From contig NC_034011.1 of NCBI RefSeq assembly GCF_000346465.2, positions 24,983,941 through 25,047,940 on the forward strand: a DNA stretch of 64,000 nucleotides, read 5' to 3'. Of this stretch, positions 35,095 through 48,696 are shown piece after piece. How positions within the stretch are numbered: position 1 is the first letter of the stretch; every line of letters starts with the position of its first letter. A model generated the notes under the pieces. That model did no database searches. It worked only from the letters and a program-made list of their open reading frames with translations, and was not told the origin of the DNA. Position numbers and translations under genes: made by a program. Origin of the DNA: Prunus persica (Eukaryota > Streptophyta > Magnoliopsida > Rosales > Rosaceae).

Positions 35095-35131
<37 letters not shown>
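35095..35131. repeat. (GA)n microsatellite downstream of the ZF-HD gene
   Basis: About 18 GA units, 465 bp past the stop codon. Confidence 0.9.
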
Positions 35132-35134
<3 letters not shown>

Positions 35135-38100
35135 TGTAATCTCTGAATCTAATGTCTCATCAGAGAGAGATTTTCTTATCTTGTGTCCGATAGAAAGAAG
35201 CAGAAAGTGTTGGCGCAAAAACATAAGATTGGGGGCAGTTGCAAATTATTCTAGATTATCCTTTATCTTTACGCATTTCTTTGCTTTTAATTATCAAGCT
35301 AGAGAATGATCCGAGAGATCTAAAGAAACCATTTTTAATCAAAACCCACATCCCCATTATTACTCTTTTCATTTTTCACCAAATTTTAAACCAGGTTGGC
35401 TTGTTATATATTTTATGGGTATGGAGCCTACCCTACGCTACGCACCATATGGTGCTGCTATGGATATTCATAGTTTCTGACCTTATATTTAATGCCTCTA
35501 AATCAAGAAAAAGGCATGCATACTCTCATACAGGAAGGAAAAGGAATGCGAATGTGTCACCTTTTGGTGGGTTTGGTTTTGGATGGTTGGCTACAACACA
35601 ATTAGGGGCTACTCTAAGTGTTTTTTTAATTATAAAGTTAATCTGATCCGAAAAGTAATGATTAATTGGCTAAAACAAGCATAATCTAATAAGGTAAGTT
35701 GGTTAACTTGGAGATGTAGTAATGGCTTTGTCACTTACCTTTTAAGGGAAGCAGCAGATGGATTATATTATCTTAATGGAATTAATTTATATTATAAAGT
35801 TACAAGATGATGATGATGACGCAAGTGGTACTTGAATATCAAGTGTCTTTTCCACCACACCCCTACTGTGTGGGTTTGTTTTGGTGTTTTGTCATTCGTG
35901 AAGTCAGTAATCTTGTTTTTGTAGGGGGGGTGTCCTGTGCCTGCATGCCCTTTCCTCACTCCAATCCAACTGCCAAGTATGGGTCGCTCAGTCAATTACC
36001 CTCTTGGGTGTTTTAGTGGCAAATGGGGATGGCCCTTTCCATGGGACATGTTCTAGACTTGCCTTATCCTTATAGTTAAAAGTTTAGAGCAATGTTAAAA
36101 AAATAAAAAGCTCGTACGAGATTGATCTTGAACATTGACCATTGGTGTACGCAGAGCTCAAAATGCATCAAACGGTCAAATTAACTTATATAGTTCTGAG
36201 CGATTAACTGTAACAATCTTAGTGCGCAGAGAGGCTCATCTTCACCGTTGATGCATGTAAACATGGGGTTGGATATATCTTGACCGTTGTGGATGTAGAA
36301 CTCGCAACTACATTAATAATAAGGAACGAACCATACAAGTGTGGGTTGGCTGTCGTATTATCTTAGCATTCTCACATGTACGAAAGTTAATTTTAACCGT
36401 TGATGTATGTGGATGTCGGTTAATTGAATAGAATAGAAGAATATGTGAAGTAATTTTACAAACTTCATTCAGATGCTGCGAACTATGCCAGAATGATCGG
36501 GTGGTTAATTATGATAGTAAGTACATGAGTTGGGAGGGGGGACCATTCAAAATCTATGAATTTTTTTTTCAAATTGAATGGGAAGAGAGACCTTTTTCTT
36601 CACATTTAGTGTGAATGAAGTTGTAGGACTATACAGGGTCCAATTAAAAGAAAATCAGTTATTGTGGAATGAGAATGATTGCTTAATGAGGGAGTTGAAA
36701 GTGAACAAGTCATTTGATTCTAAACCAAAAAAAAGTGACAAAGTAATTTATCTTTCACGTCACCCTTTACCAGAATGGGAAAATATATGGCAGCAGGCAT
36801 GGGTTTGGTGAGAGAGTAGCCAGAAGCTAATTAAAACTGCACCATAATTACATGGTACTTATTAACCAATACAAGAAACAGGTAATGGAAACCACCTCTC
36901 CAACTCACATGGAGAGTCAGCTTTTTGGGATGTTGGGATTTGATCCTCCCAACAAGCTGTGGATGATTTGTAACTCTGTTCCTAGCCCAGAATTGCTTGT
37001 GAAGAAAGAAACAAATGGATTAAGTTTAGGGTTTGTACTTAATTGTAGATTTTGCAAGGCAATTAGATTTTAATTAATTACATCGACTTAGAAGATTCCT
37101 GCAACACTAGCAGAAAATGTTACTGTCAAAAAAATGGAGTGGTGGGGATGATATGAAATGAGAGAAGCATATATTTTTTACTTTGAGAGTCATCATGCAG
37201 TATGTTTCCCCTGAAATGCAAGTCCAGGCAAGACGTGTCTGGGACACTGTTGGATTGGTTTGGCCAAATGAGTGCCAGAAAAGATGATGCTCCTCCATGT
37301 GTTGTTATATTTACAAAAGAAGAAGAAAAACGATTTCAATGTGCTTAAATTATATGTGTGTGGTATGGCAGCATGTGATTTAGAGAGAGAAAACAGTACA
37401 GGGAACTGGGGGAAGTGGGTAACAGATAATTGAATTTGAGGCACATGAGATGAGATGAGATGACTTTGTTTTTTGTATGGTGTGGTGTGGTGTTATAATC
37501 TCATCTTTGTTAGAAGGGGGGCCAATTAAGTTTTATTTGTGAAGTCTAGTCTATTTTCCTTGGATTCTCATAGGGGAGCTTTCAATCTTATAGCCATATT
37601 TTGGGTCACTATAGGGATTTCTTTAGACCAGTGGATTCTCTCTAGACCACTGGATGGGTTGTCTTCAATTGAGCGTAATCCAAAAAACCAAATGCAAAGT
37701 GGGGAAATTTGCACCGAGCCACTTTTGAAGAAGGCTCCAACAACTAGGGAAGGCCTACCAAGTTCTTTTTTGTATTTAAGTTTTACACCAAACTTCCATC
37801 TCTAGTTAAACTCTCGTGAGAATGACAAGTAACTTGTAGTTTGAGTGGTTAAAAATAGTTATTTTTGTATCCAGGACGGCGATGGTGTCTGTAATGGCGG
37901 TGGAAACAACGACGGTAGTGACTCTGTTGATTTTTACTTGTTTGTTTGCAGTTTTCTTACTTTGTAATAATTGCATAAACTCCTTATGAGTTGGGTGTTT
38001 GATTGTTTTATAGTTTCTACTTGTATTTTATATTTGTGATAGTTAAAAGTTGTAATTGTATTAGTATATTTGGGCGATGTGTGATTCGTGTCTAGTTTGT

Positions 38101-40065
38101 TCAGGCATGCGATTTTTCTCTCCAAAAAGAAAGAAAAAAACCCCCCTTCCATAAGAATCGAGTTAGGACAAATGAGATTATTCTATTACAAATCCAAAAC
38201 AAAAGTATATAAAGCACACATAACAATTTTGAGAAATTAGAAAAGTAAGTTTGAAAATCCTAGAATTAGGAATATTTCTCCTTTAAAATAAATTGTGGTG
38301 GTTGTTGCCCTGTGATGTCCATTTGGATCGATGGTGATTGGAGGTTAACATCCTCCGCATCGATACATAATTATTTAACCTATACCTCCGTTGGGGATGG
38401 TGGGTTAAAGAAAGAAGGTTACAGCTGAATCGATCATGGAAAAAAAGAATAAAAAGGAGAGAGACAGAGAGAGAGGAAAGCAATGTGTTAATTATCAAAC
38501 CTTTCATGATTTATAAACCCAAAACACAAAGAAAGAGCCTCCACTTGCTTGATATTAACACAACGCAGGAGCAGCTGTACATTCCTCCATGATGTGATTT
38601 TCTTTTTTAACTTTTTCAGAACCACAACAAAGAAGGATTCATCTGTCCTTTTCAATTAGTTTATTTACCACACTAGCTACCTTGAACTACTCTGTATATT
38701 TACCATTAACATCATAAGCATGCAAACATAATATTTGTTTGAAAAAGAAACAGTATTAAAAGTACCGCAAGTCAATGAAGGACCACACAATTATTTGCAG
38801 CATAAAGATTAATGCTTAGTGACTTTGTGGTCCTAACTATGTTCTTTGGACAATCTCTATCCTTCATATATATATATATATATATTCCTTATAATTTATC
38901 ACCCTAATCTCAATACACTCTTATAAATTTGGACACATAACCCTAACTTCCAGATTAATTTTTGACCATGTCTTCAAGATCCACAATGAAATCCAGCACA
39001 ATGCTCTCTTTTTTTCTTCTTTTTTTTCAGTCTACGTTTGCAAAAGCAAAAATTGACCTTTCCATATATCTTATATTCCAACAATTTTTGTAGCCTTGTT
39101 TCTGCAGAAAAATAAAAGTTCAAAAAAGAAAAGAAGATGAGAAGAAGTATATACAACCTTTATGAGAGAATAAAGGTTGCACACTTGCTTAAGATAATAG
39201 GACATTTCTGATAAAATGCGATAGTATTTTATTAGATCAATAGGAATAAATAGTACAGAGGATACAGATGTAAAGGGAGCCATCTCAATAACAATATAGC
39301 AAACATGAGTAAAACTTCCCAGTGACCTGATCCATCCGAAAAGCTAAAACGATATGGAGAGAATCATTCTCGAAAATAATTTTTCTATAACCCTTTTCAA
39401 TCACCATAATATTCTCGAATCTAGACCAATGACATCAATGATAAAAACTAGCCACTAACCGGCATGACTCTCTTCAAGAGAACACTCAGCAAACTCAACT
39501 AAGTTTCTGGAATCTTATGAGACAAAAAAAAAACACATAAAACGCATAGAAAAGCTAAAACAACGCTGACAAAAGGAAAACCAACTACCGCTAATTTTCT
39601 TTCGGGACATGACATAGAGAGAAGCATCACAAGATGGTGCACAACCAAAGCCAACTCATATATAAGACAATAAATCTGTCAAAAGAAAAGTAAATCAACA
39701 TAAATCCACAAAATCTGAAGAACACCGAAGATCCTATGAAATCCAAGAAAAAACCCCACGAATCGGAAGCATTCTCTCTCTTGGCTGCTAGAGAGAGAGA
39801 ATATTTCTTAATTAGCCTCATTTGTTTTTACCTTACCTTTCTCATCTCTTTCTAGGTGGGACAAAGACATATAAAAATGAAATGAAAGGACATATATTCA
39901 GACTTACTTATGTAAGGCACCATTTACACGGAGAGTGAATATGATATATGTGGATGTTTTCACAACACGTGGCACCATCATATCATTATTATTTACATCT
40001 ACTGCTAGCTGAAACCTTGGCATCGATTATCATCACGGTAAAACTGAGTTTCTCTGACAATAACG

Positions 40066-40160
40066 AGGTCTAGTCTAATGGATAAGGATATTGCCTCGTA
40101 AATTAGTGATCTAAGGTCCAAACTAACCCAGTGGAAAACCCCCTCTCTCTCTCTCCCCTC
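40066..40160 (+). mobile_element. SINE-like (tRNA-derived) fragment
   Basis: TAGTCTAATGGATAAGGAT matches an RNA polymerase III A box in a tRNA-like head, and a degenerate B box follows about 40 bases later (AAGGTCCAAACTAACC). It then runs into a CT-rich end. It cannot fold as a full tRNA. Confidence 0.4.
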
Positions 40161-42707
40161 CTAACTTTGGAAAAGAAAAAAAAAGCTGTGCCTCTCTCAT
40201 ATATTATCTCAGCTTTTGATACAATAATGTTGAATGTAATCTCCACTGGGTTACGTAAAATTTGCAGAAGACTAATAATAGAAGCCCAAAACCAAATGAC
40301 AGTTGATTATATATATGATATACTGTTGAAACGTCATGTGTAACTGGACATTTGGTATTGGTATATATGGACTTTGATCCCATCCTATATGAATTAAAGC
40401 AAGAAAGAAGGTCCTTTGTCTAACCCTAAATGGAAACTATATCGCCCATCATCTCTTCAATTCACATGCTGTGCTGTGCTGCCAACTTTGGTTAATTGCA
40501 ATGCTCCATTATCATCTCAATTGAATTAGGTCAAGCTCGATCTTTCACTGAGATTCTAACTCAACTTATTTTTCTACAAGTTTGGTAAAGCATTCAACTC
40601 TGGGATAATGGGGCAAGGGGTTGCGTGTGACACAACTCAAATGATTGCCAAAACCCCACTGTGCTGTTTTTTTTTTCCTGAGGAAACAGTGTTGTAGATT
40701 TGTTTACCTCAATTTGAGCAAAACCAGAATTCGAAATTGGACCAAATTTCATAATTGAAATCCATAATTATAATATTCCCGGAGATCAAACTTATCACAT
40801 CATCAAAAGTGGGGCTGACTTCTTTGTGGGCTATGTATTGACCAAAAAAAATGGGTTGGGGAGTTTGGTTCAAGAAATTTGTTTTGATGGGATTTGACAT
40901 CGTTCTGGTTCTCTTAGCTCTCCCTCGGCCCAAAGGTCCGAAATCAAGAGTTTGGTCCCTTTAAAGATTTGTATTTTTAGCTCCCAAACTTAACCCAAAA
41001 CTTTAAAGCCCATAGTCCTGAACATTTGGCCCTGGTTGTGATGCGAACATTTACAAGAAACACTTCCTGCTTCGAAGTTTCAGACTCTGTCATGCGCGCA
41101 CACAACAATTTGTATTTGAGACTTTGTTAGGGTTTTGATAAAAAAGTATCATAATTATCCCTATCCAGTTAGCTACAAAGTAAGGAGAGTCTATCGCAAA
41201 TTTGGGATGAAAAACTTGTACGTTGACATCTTGTTTTTCAAGATTTTTGCTGTTGAATGCAAGTGGATAGAGGGATTTGTCATACACACTACCATGGTGC
41301 CATGAGTATTCAAACTTGATACACACTATCAAAGTGCCATGAATGTTCGAACTTGAGACCACATGACTAGATCCTATTGGCTTCAAGAGTCAATGTCATG
41401 GAGAATTGGCCAAACTCTCCATGGCCAAGAAAACAAACACTAGTTGGTTTCCTTGCTTGGCAAAGTGGGGTGCATGGCTCTCTGTCTTACCTTATTACTA
41501 TAAGCATTCAGTTGGCCCCCAAGAAGCAAGTAGAACATGCATACGTACATACTGCTTTGAGGTTTTCATATCATAGAATTGACATCTACCCGATCGACTC
41601 AAATACAATGTAATGTATACCAGAACGTTTGTTCCCTCTCCATACTCTCAAGGCCTAACTTTGATTACAACAACTCACATGAAAAAAAAACAACATCAAA
41701 CCCTACGAACATCAAAAAGGAAAAAGAAGAGAAAAAGAAAACCTTGTACATATATAGTTCTGCAATTGCCATTTTCAGATCCTTTGATGACCAAATGACA
41801 AAAGGGAATCATTTCTAAGAGAAACACAAATATGTATGCACATGGTTTTCATAATTTTCTTCCAACTTCCAACTTCCTCATGTTCTATTGTATATTTGCC
41901 AAAGAAATGAACTTGTGTTTGTGAGAGCCTCGTGGAGCTTTCTCTAACGTTCGTTCTTGGTTTTTGGTTCTTGGGATCATCAAAATATACGTTGACTTGA
42001 CCTACCAAAAGAGATGATCAAATTAGCTCAATCAGCATTAGTGGATGATTTAGTTTAAGCTTTAATCACCTTTCAAGTACGTTTTGCTACCCTCCATTAT
42101 AACCACCACCAACATGATTAGATATATGTGGGCCTTCAATCTTAAATACAAAGTAATCTAAGCATTTCCACACTAATTTGAGATTTGGGTTAATTTAATT
42201 ATAGCAGGAGGATTTCCAGAAGTTACTATTAAGATCAGTCAACACTACAAATGAATTGATGCTAAAGTATGCCAATTATATACACTTATGAATCATAGAA
42301 ATAAAGAGGCTTCAACTACAAATGGACAGGTATATAATTAAATACAAGAATCAAATTCAGAAACTATTAGCCAGGTAGGTGACTTGTCTGTGTACACCCT
42401 TTGATTAAACAACATACCTTTTTTTTCACTGCTTCATGATCATCATGTAATGCACATCCTGATCTCATATGATAATACACCAAAACTGCTTGTTGTTTTC
42501 TTTTAAGCTGCACAGACTTAAATCAACTGGGAAATACAAACATCAACATACAGCTTTTTATCCATCCACACACTTGTATATATATAGTAGGCGGTCTACC
42601 TATTTTCATATCATCATCAAACCAGAAAAACAAACACAACACTCCCAAACCCACACTTAATTATAGTAATTACATTTACAGAAATCATGAGCTGCTTGAT
42701 TGTTTAA

Positions 42708-42986
42708 TTAAGCCCCATTTGCTGAAGGTGAAGGGCACTCGCAGACAGTCTCGACCTCTCGTCTGTGGAAGTTCCGGTGGCAGCCACAGGCAGCACAGGT
42801 GAGTGCAGCAGTTGTGCCCTCCTCTCCGTTACTTGCCATGAACTCTCTGCAACCATCAACGGCATAGCCTCCAACACCGGCGGCATGGTTCTTCTGGCAC
42901 TCTCCATATCTCACGCTCCTCATCGTGAAAGATGAAGTCGCTGAACCTTCTTCTGATCTTCTCACAACAACTTGTCGCTTCCTCAT
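42708..42986 (-). CDS. MIF1: MINI ZINC FINGER (MIF) protein
   Basis: A single-exon gene of 92 aa. It has a basic N-terminus ([10 protein letters not shown]) and then one ZF-HD-type zinc finger at residues 26-77 ([12 protein letters not shown]...[12 protein letters not shown]...[14 protein letters not shown]). There is no homeodomain, so it is a MIF, about the usual family length. MIFs bind ZF-HD proteins through the finger, forming non-functional dimers or keeping partners out of the nucleus. They modulate gibberellin, auxin, ABA and brassinosteroid responses, and tomato/Arabidopsis relatives control floral meristem termination. A TATA box (43261-43270, minus) and a long (CT)n leader lie upstream. 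The MIF1 symbol rests on similarity and neighbours, not a tree; MIF2/3 are possible. Confidence 0.9.
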   Translation of the reverse strand: MRKRQVVVRRSEEGSATSSFTMRSVRYGECQKNHAAGVGGYAVDGCREFMASNGEEGTTAALTCAACGCHRNFHRREVETVCECPSPSANGA

Positions 42987-43147
42987 TTAAGTTTTTGTAA
43001 TTAGATCGCTGGCTATTCAAGATCTTCTTTATTAATTGGCTCCCTTAATTTCTCTCTAGATGATCCTCTTTGGCATTTTGATGAAATTTCCTGGCTGGGT
43101 TTTTGACTCAGAATCAAAAGATGAAGAGATTAGAAGTTGGTGGGGGA

Positions 43148-43150
<3 letters not shown>

Positions 43151-43205
<55 letters not shown>
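43151..43205. repeat. (GA)n microsatellite in the MIF 5' leader
   Basis: About 27 GA units. On the MIF sense strand it reads (CT)n between the putative TATA box and the start codon. Confidence 0.95.
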
Positions 43206-43207
<2 letters not shown>

Positions 43208-43260
43208 AGGAATAAGAGCTTATGGCTTTGTGGCAATGACCAAGCCCTAACCCTAGATGT

Positions 43261-43270
43261 ATATTTATAG
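43261..43270 (-). promoter_or_regulatory. Putative TATA box of the MIF gene
   Basis: CTATAAATAT on the minus strand, about 280 bp upstream of the start codon and just upstream of the (CT)n leader. Confidence 0.5.
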
Positions 43271-43603
43271 CATATTAGCATCTAATCCTCAATTTTCTTG
43301 CTTTAGTAGTCTTAACTACTAGTAGGCACAGCAATAATTTTTTTTCTTTTTTGTTTAGCAGCAGGGGAAGGGAGTTCGGACTTGAAGGGTACTGGGTTTG
43401 AATCCTTGAATTCGTGTAGGGTGTGAGTTTAGTATATTATTATTTTTAAAAATACTTTTAAAAAAAGGAATAAAAATATTACAAAAAGCTAGTTGGTAAT
43501 TATTTTATTTTTCTTGTAATTTATTATTTACTTCTTCCATGGACAGGAAGTGGGGTTGTACTGTACGTATTATTATTGCTAATGTTGTCATTACTTACTA
43601 ACT

Positions 43604-43657
43604 AGCTAGTGGTTCTGATTAAAAAGAAAAAAAAAAAAAAAAAAAAAAGCTAGTGGT
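43604..43657 (+). mobile_element. Tail-only retro-insertion with a 10-bp direct repeat
   Basis: AGCTAGTGGT is at 43604-43613 and 43648-43657. The insert is TCTGATT followed by about 27 bases of almost pure A with one G. Confidence 0.5.
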
Positions 43658-44330
43658 AAACACAAAACATGGTCGTTGTGAACTGATCGTCCAACAACCT
43701 CACAACTCATAATTAGTATAAAAATTAAAGAAATTTTACGTTTCTGTGAGTAAATAAGGCAAAACCCTAGATGCTAAATATGATGAGAAAGCTTTTGCTC
43801 TCACCCATAACTGCGATTGGTTTAATATAGAATGAACAGCTAAGCAGTAATTAAGGCCTGATAATATGTACTGTGTGGACCCTAAAGTGATACTAAAAGG
43901 ATGGTTTTGTGGGGCGCATTGATACGATGCCAACAACAATTGTCTAGCTAGCTTCATCACCCTAAAACTCGAAAATGAAAGGTCACCTTGCCAACCCTGT
44001 ACGGAACATTCTACCATTATAATTATCTTCTTGTTTTCTTGCTCTTTTATATATCAGATTATTCACCAAATTCCCATCGAAATTGGCAATTGCCAAATTG
44101 GCATGCCCGTGATAACTTGCAATTTTTTTCCCACTGGCACCAGCCCAATTCCACTTATGTTTGCATGCCAGTGATGATTTATATATTAATTGTGTTATAT
44201 GATGGCATCTTTGGTAAGAATAGTTTGAGGAAAAATTAACAAGGAAAATGACATCTCAAATTAGTATAGTCAACCGTGAAGAAAATTGATGTTTCACTCA
44301 AAAATTAATTGGCAATGAGAGGAGTAGTCT

Positions 44331-44600
44331 AATTCCTTATAAGTATCTTGTAAGGCTTTCTAAATGTGGGACATTTTCACCTTCACATTCTCACACACCC
44401 CCATCATGTGTGATGAATTTTCATGCCTAATACGTGGACAACATATTTTAGGTGATGTGGAGTATGTATGGCTGTTGGACTTTCATACGTGGACAAATTT
44501 GCTTTAATAACATGAAAGAAGTTGAGATTCCACCCCTTACAAATACCTTACAAAGTTTTTTAAATGTGAGATATTTTCACCTTCACATTCTCACGTGCCG
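44331..44600. repeat. Two copies of a roughly 70-bp sequence (transposon-end-like)
   Basis: ATTTTCACCTTCACATTCTC preceded by a TAAATGTGrGA word occurs near 44360-44395 and again near 44565-44595, both with similar upstream TTACAAr/TATAAG words. Such sequence is common at plant LTR ends, but no LTR pair, primer site or polypurine tract is visible. Confidence 0.45.
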
Positions 44601-47600
44601 ATACCATTAAATCGTGTGAGGAAAATTATCAAAGAAAGGACTTCATAAAACTAACTTACTTGCATGTGCCACTTGACTCGTCATTCAATTTCATTCTATC
44701 ACGGTACATGCGGATGTGGTGATAAATATAATGTAGTTATAAATTACATAAGCACCCAAATATATCATAGAAAGTACTGAAATTCTGAGCATTTGCTTGT
44801 ATATTTTTTTCATTTCATTCCATAAAAAGTAGTGAAATTATCGACTCTTTTGTAGTTAATAAAAATAAAACGTTTTATGGTCCATGTTATATAAACAGAG
44901 AGAAGACAATAGTTGGTGCCACCGCCACCCAAGATCGATGATGGTTTTCCAAAATTTTGTCACAGATATGAGATATCCAGTCACAAACTTACACAACACA
45001 CACAAAAAGTGCAGACATTAATCTTGTTGACTTTGATTAATTACAAAAACAAATATGATTTCAATCATACTTATCTGCAAGATATATGATATAATTTTGC
45101 CTGTGTAATTATAAACTAATAACACTTAAAATACCTACATCGATATCACTTCATATGATTTTTTCTATGTTTTTTTTTTTAAATAAAATTTTTGTGCCAA
45201 TTGTACATGCACAAGTGTGAGTTGAATTTTTGGTTAAAAAGTTAGAAATAAACCCCGTGCATGTTAACATGGATAGATATGTGGTTAGGTAATGCTGGTA
45301 TTTGATATCGATGGAAGACCATGCCAACTTTTTGCCATTTTTGTTTATTACGTGGTGGCTGATGGTTCGATACACAACTGCATGCAGCTTTGCAATTTTT
45401 TTTTTGGTGCCTAAATTCAACTAAATATCAAGTCTACCGAACATCTCCAATACCCATGTCCTTGAAGATATAAGGAGACATTAATCAGCGAAAGTTTAAC
45501 CACCTGTTGAGAAGTAATGTGGGTACGTCTAAATTTACTAAACAGCTTAGCCGAAGTCTGTCTAGGCGAACTGCAGTATCAACTAGTTATTAATCTAGTG
45601 CTACTTCTATTTTAACGTTAGAAGAAAAATTGAACGAACTAAGTTCACCAGTATAAAAGTGAGCAATAAAAATCGACAATCAACTTTTCTCTTTTGACGT
45701 CTTGTGATTTTGCTAGTTTAGAAACTATAAGAATGACAAATTAATATTTCCTCATGTTCAAATCCCCTCCTCATTGATTTTTAAAATAGTGAGATATGTA
45801 CACTTTTCTATTGTCACATAAGGTAATTTCAATTTTTAACGTGAAATAGGTATTGGTTATATTTGCTAAAAAGAAAAAATGCCAAATTTTTTGCAGTATG
45901 ACAACAGAGACATTGATAATATAAGGTGAATCCTTTTGAATATGTAGTTTAAATTCACGATTTGATACATATATGTAAGACTCTTTGTATATAACATGTG
46001 GGAGACTCTTTGTTAAGAGAATATTACCTAAAGTACTGCATTGCCCCTAACCGTTGTCTCAAAGATTTTGCAACAACTGGGATTCAGAGTTTGACTCTTG
46101 ATGACCCAATTGAAAGAGAATAATGTCTTGCAATATCGCAATACAATACACTTCTTGCTTTAGCTTGTCTCCTCTCCCTTCGGCAGTTGATTTGATCCAA
46201 GTACAAGAAATGCGATATGAGGAGAGGGAGAGAGAGCAGAAAGGCTTTGTAAGGATAAATTTTGGGTTGATGGAGACTTGTTAAATATGATTGTGCTTTG
46301 AGAAGATAACGAAAGAAGAAGCTTTTCTTGCCTCTTACCAACCCAACCCAAATTTGTGATGCCCATAGGGCCATAGCAAAAGGCCCCTAGTGGTTGTGCC
46401 TTTTGGGTCCTTACAGGATAAGGCATCTTAGGCTTCCTAATCACGTATTTCCTTTTTACACATTGTACTGCCACTCACGTAGAAAGGTGACCACAACTCT
46501 CTAATCAACTTGATCAATAATACAAACTAAAATGGAAATTTGTAGACTTGAACAAAAAAAAGTTGGTTTTGAATTTTGATTGATGCAACTTGACCTAAAG
46601 TTTTTTCTCTCGGCAACTAAATTATGGTTCACAGCTGCTGCCTTATGAAGCTAGTTATTAAGCTAGCTCTCTTGTCAATTCACCTCCTCCCATGCCAAAG
46701 AAATTTTGGTTTGAAAAGACGAAGTTGCCTCGTGAGCTTGGACCATAAAGTACGTAGAGTTTCAATCTAGCATAAACCAGGTGATTTATTTAAGTCTTTT
46801 TAGCTGTTTAAGTTTCTTTTCTTTTTCTCTGCGTTTTTTCTTTAACTAAATGGGAATTCACTCCAACAAAAATAACAATAGACGACTGAGAAAAGGCAAG
46901 GAACTTAACCAATATCTCTAGCATTTCCTTCTTTTCCCTGATTCTTTCGATCGAGGATTCAATTAAAGAAAATATTCAACCGAAAAAAGAAAATTAAGAT
47001 GAGAATATGCATCCTACTAGCTATATATATGGAGTGCATGCAATGTGCTGATGGAGCTTAATCATTCAAGTTAGATTGAGTGGTGTAGTTATCTAAGTCA
47101 TGTTGTTGAAAAGGGAAGACTCATATTTTTTTTTAGTAAAGCAAGATCACGAATCTTTAATTGTCGGAAACTTTAAAAATTGTGATTTGAACTAAATAGG
47201 CACGTGAACATAGAAAACATAGCTAGCCAAAGGTTGAGTGACAAGTTATAGGTACTTCACGTTCTTTTCATGCCAGCTTTGTCTCGATGTATATATGAAA
47301 GTGAGGTTAAGTTGATGTTTCCGGATGGAAATTGTGTTGTGTTATTCTCTCTCCCAATCGCTCATCTACCATCTCCCTCTTCTCTTTTTCTTCTAGGTGT
47401 TTGATTTGGTTTGTGTGAAGTGAAATCTGATATGTTCAATTATTACTTTTAATTAGGAGTGTTATCACGATTTGGTGCATAATGATGCGAGCCATTTAGA
47501 TCAACAGCTCAAACGATGCGAGCCATTTAAATCAACGGCTCAAACGCTCCACGCACCTAATTGAATGCTAGTACTTGCCTTGATTTTCATTTGTGTGCTA

Positions 47601-48639
47601 CAAAACCTGTTCCATTTGTTGTGACACTTCAGGGAGAAGAGATTTCACCATTACTCTGTGTGAATTGTCAAATCATGCTTTTCCTCTTGTCTCACTCCCC
47701 TCGTACCCAGCAGAACACATTTGCCATTTTGCATTGGAGCTTCATTTGTTCTTGTCACAAAAATTATCGTCACCAATTATTCTGAAATTTGACAGAGAAC
47801 AGTTTAATATATGCCTGAGTGAAAACGATGCCTTTGAGACTTTTCCCTTCCTTGAGGGCCAGCATTTTCCATGTACACAACAACTAGTGCAATATATTCT
47901 TGAGCATGTGAATGTCTCATTTGAAGTACAAAAACTTATGACACTCTCATGTGGTAGCATTTAAAGAGACAGCAAAAGGCCTCCTGTGATCTGACTTCTG
48001 GGCAGTCTCTCTGCAATGCAACATCTCTATTTTCTCTCCCTCTTTTGTTTTTTTTTTTCCTTTCAAATTTCAACCACTCTTCTAGAATAATCGGCTGCAC
48101 TGGTTCATTTTTTTCTCGTCGACCAAAAGTTGCAGGCGAAATAAAGATTGTGGGAGTTGACGCAAACAGCACATAAATACTGATTTGATGTGTCCCAGTT
48201 ACTTTTAATTTTTTATTAATGTCATGGCAACTCAATCTCAATCTCAATGGAAGTCATCTCATATATAGCCGGTGATGATTTTTCCACACACAACAGTTCA
48301 CAGCACATCACAAGGAAGGAACTGCCGTTTTGGACTTTTTAATACAATCATTAAATTTTGCAGATATTATTTTTACCTTATCATTTCCCTTTTCTAAATT
48401 GAAACAATAGCTAGCACAATCTCACCTCATGCCTCAAATCAACTTGTTTACTGGTGTATGTATTGATAATACAAGGTACAGAAAACATATGCATGTACAG
48501 AAAACACACACAGCAACAGCAATACATGCGCATGCAACAGTTAATACAAGGTAGGTTTGGAAAGTCATCTAGTCTGATGAGGAGCACATGTTTCTCTCAT
48601 GAAACAGGTTTAATTTGTCATGCTTGCCAAGACTTACAT

Positions 48640-48643
<4 letters not shown>

Positions 48644-48694
<51 letters not shown>
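48644..48694. repeat. (CT)n(CA)n compound microsatellite
   Basis: About 19 CT units followed directly by six CA units. Confidence 0.9.

Positions 48695-48696
<2 letters not shown>

Larger units (their letters stand above)
34630..42707. other. Eight-kb spacer, no gene seen
   Basis: AT-rich. It contains a (GA)n tract at 35095-35131, a SINE-like fragment at 40066-40160, and a roughly 40-bp direct repeat at 41281-41360 (TACACACTAyCA, then GTGCCATGAr). Three degenerate copies of an ACCGTTGATGyATGT-like word lie at 36250-36420. Open frames of 60-90 codons are present but none is convincing. Confidence 0.4.

Noticed and set aside
34630..42707. Possible additional gene in the 8-kb spacer
   Set aside because: No frame has recognisable domains or consistent splice-linked neighbours; a non-coding RNA cannot be excluded without transcript data.
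42708..42986. MIF gene as a truncated ZF-HD pseudogene
   Set aside because: The frame is intact, the length equals that of functional MIFs, all zinc ligands are present and promoter elements are visible.
46084..46474. Frames of 96-104 codons on the minus strand
   Set aside because: No domain, no splice continuation, no promoter or conserved motif; likely chance.
47561..47964. Overlapping plus-strand frames of 74 and 123 codons
   Set aside because: The Cys-rich start looked like a finger at first, but the spacing fits no known zinc-binding motif and the rest is unremarkable.
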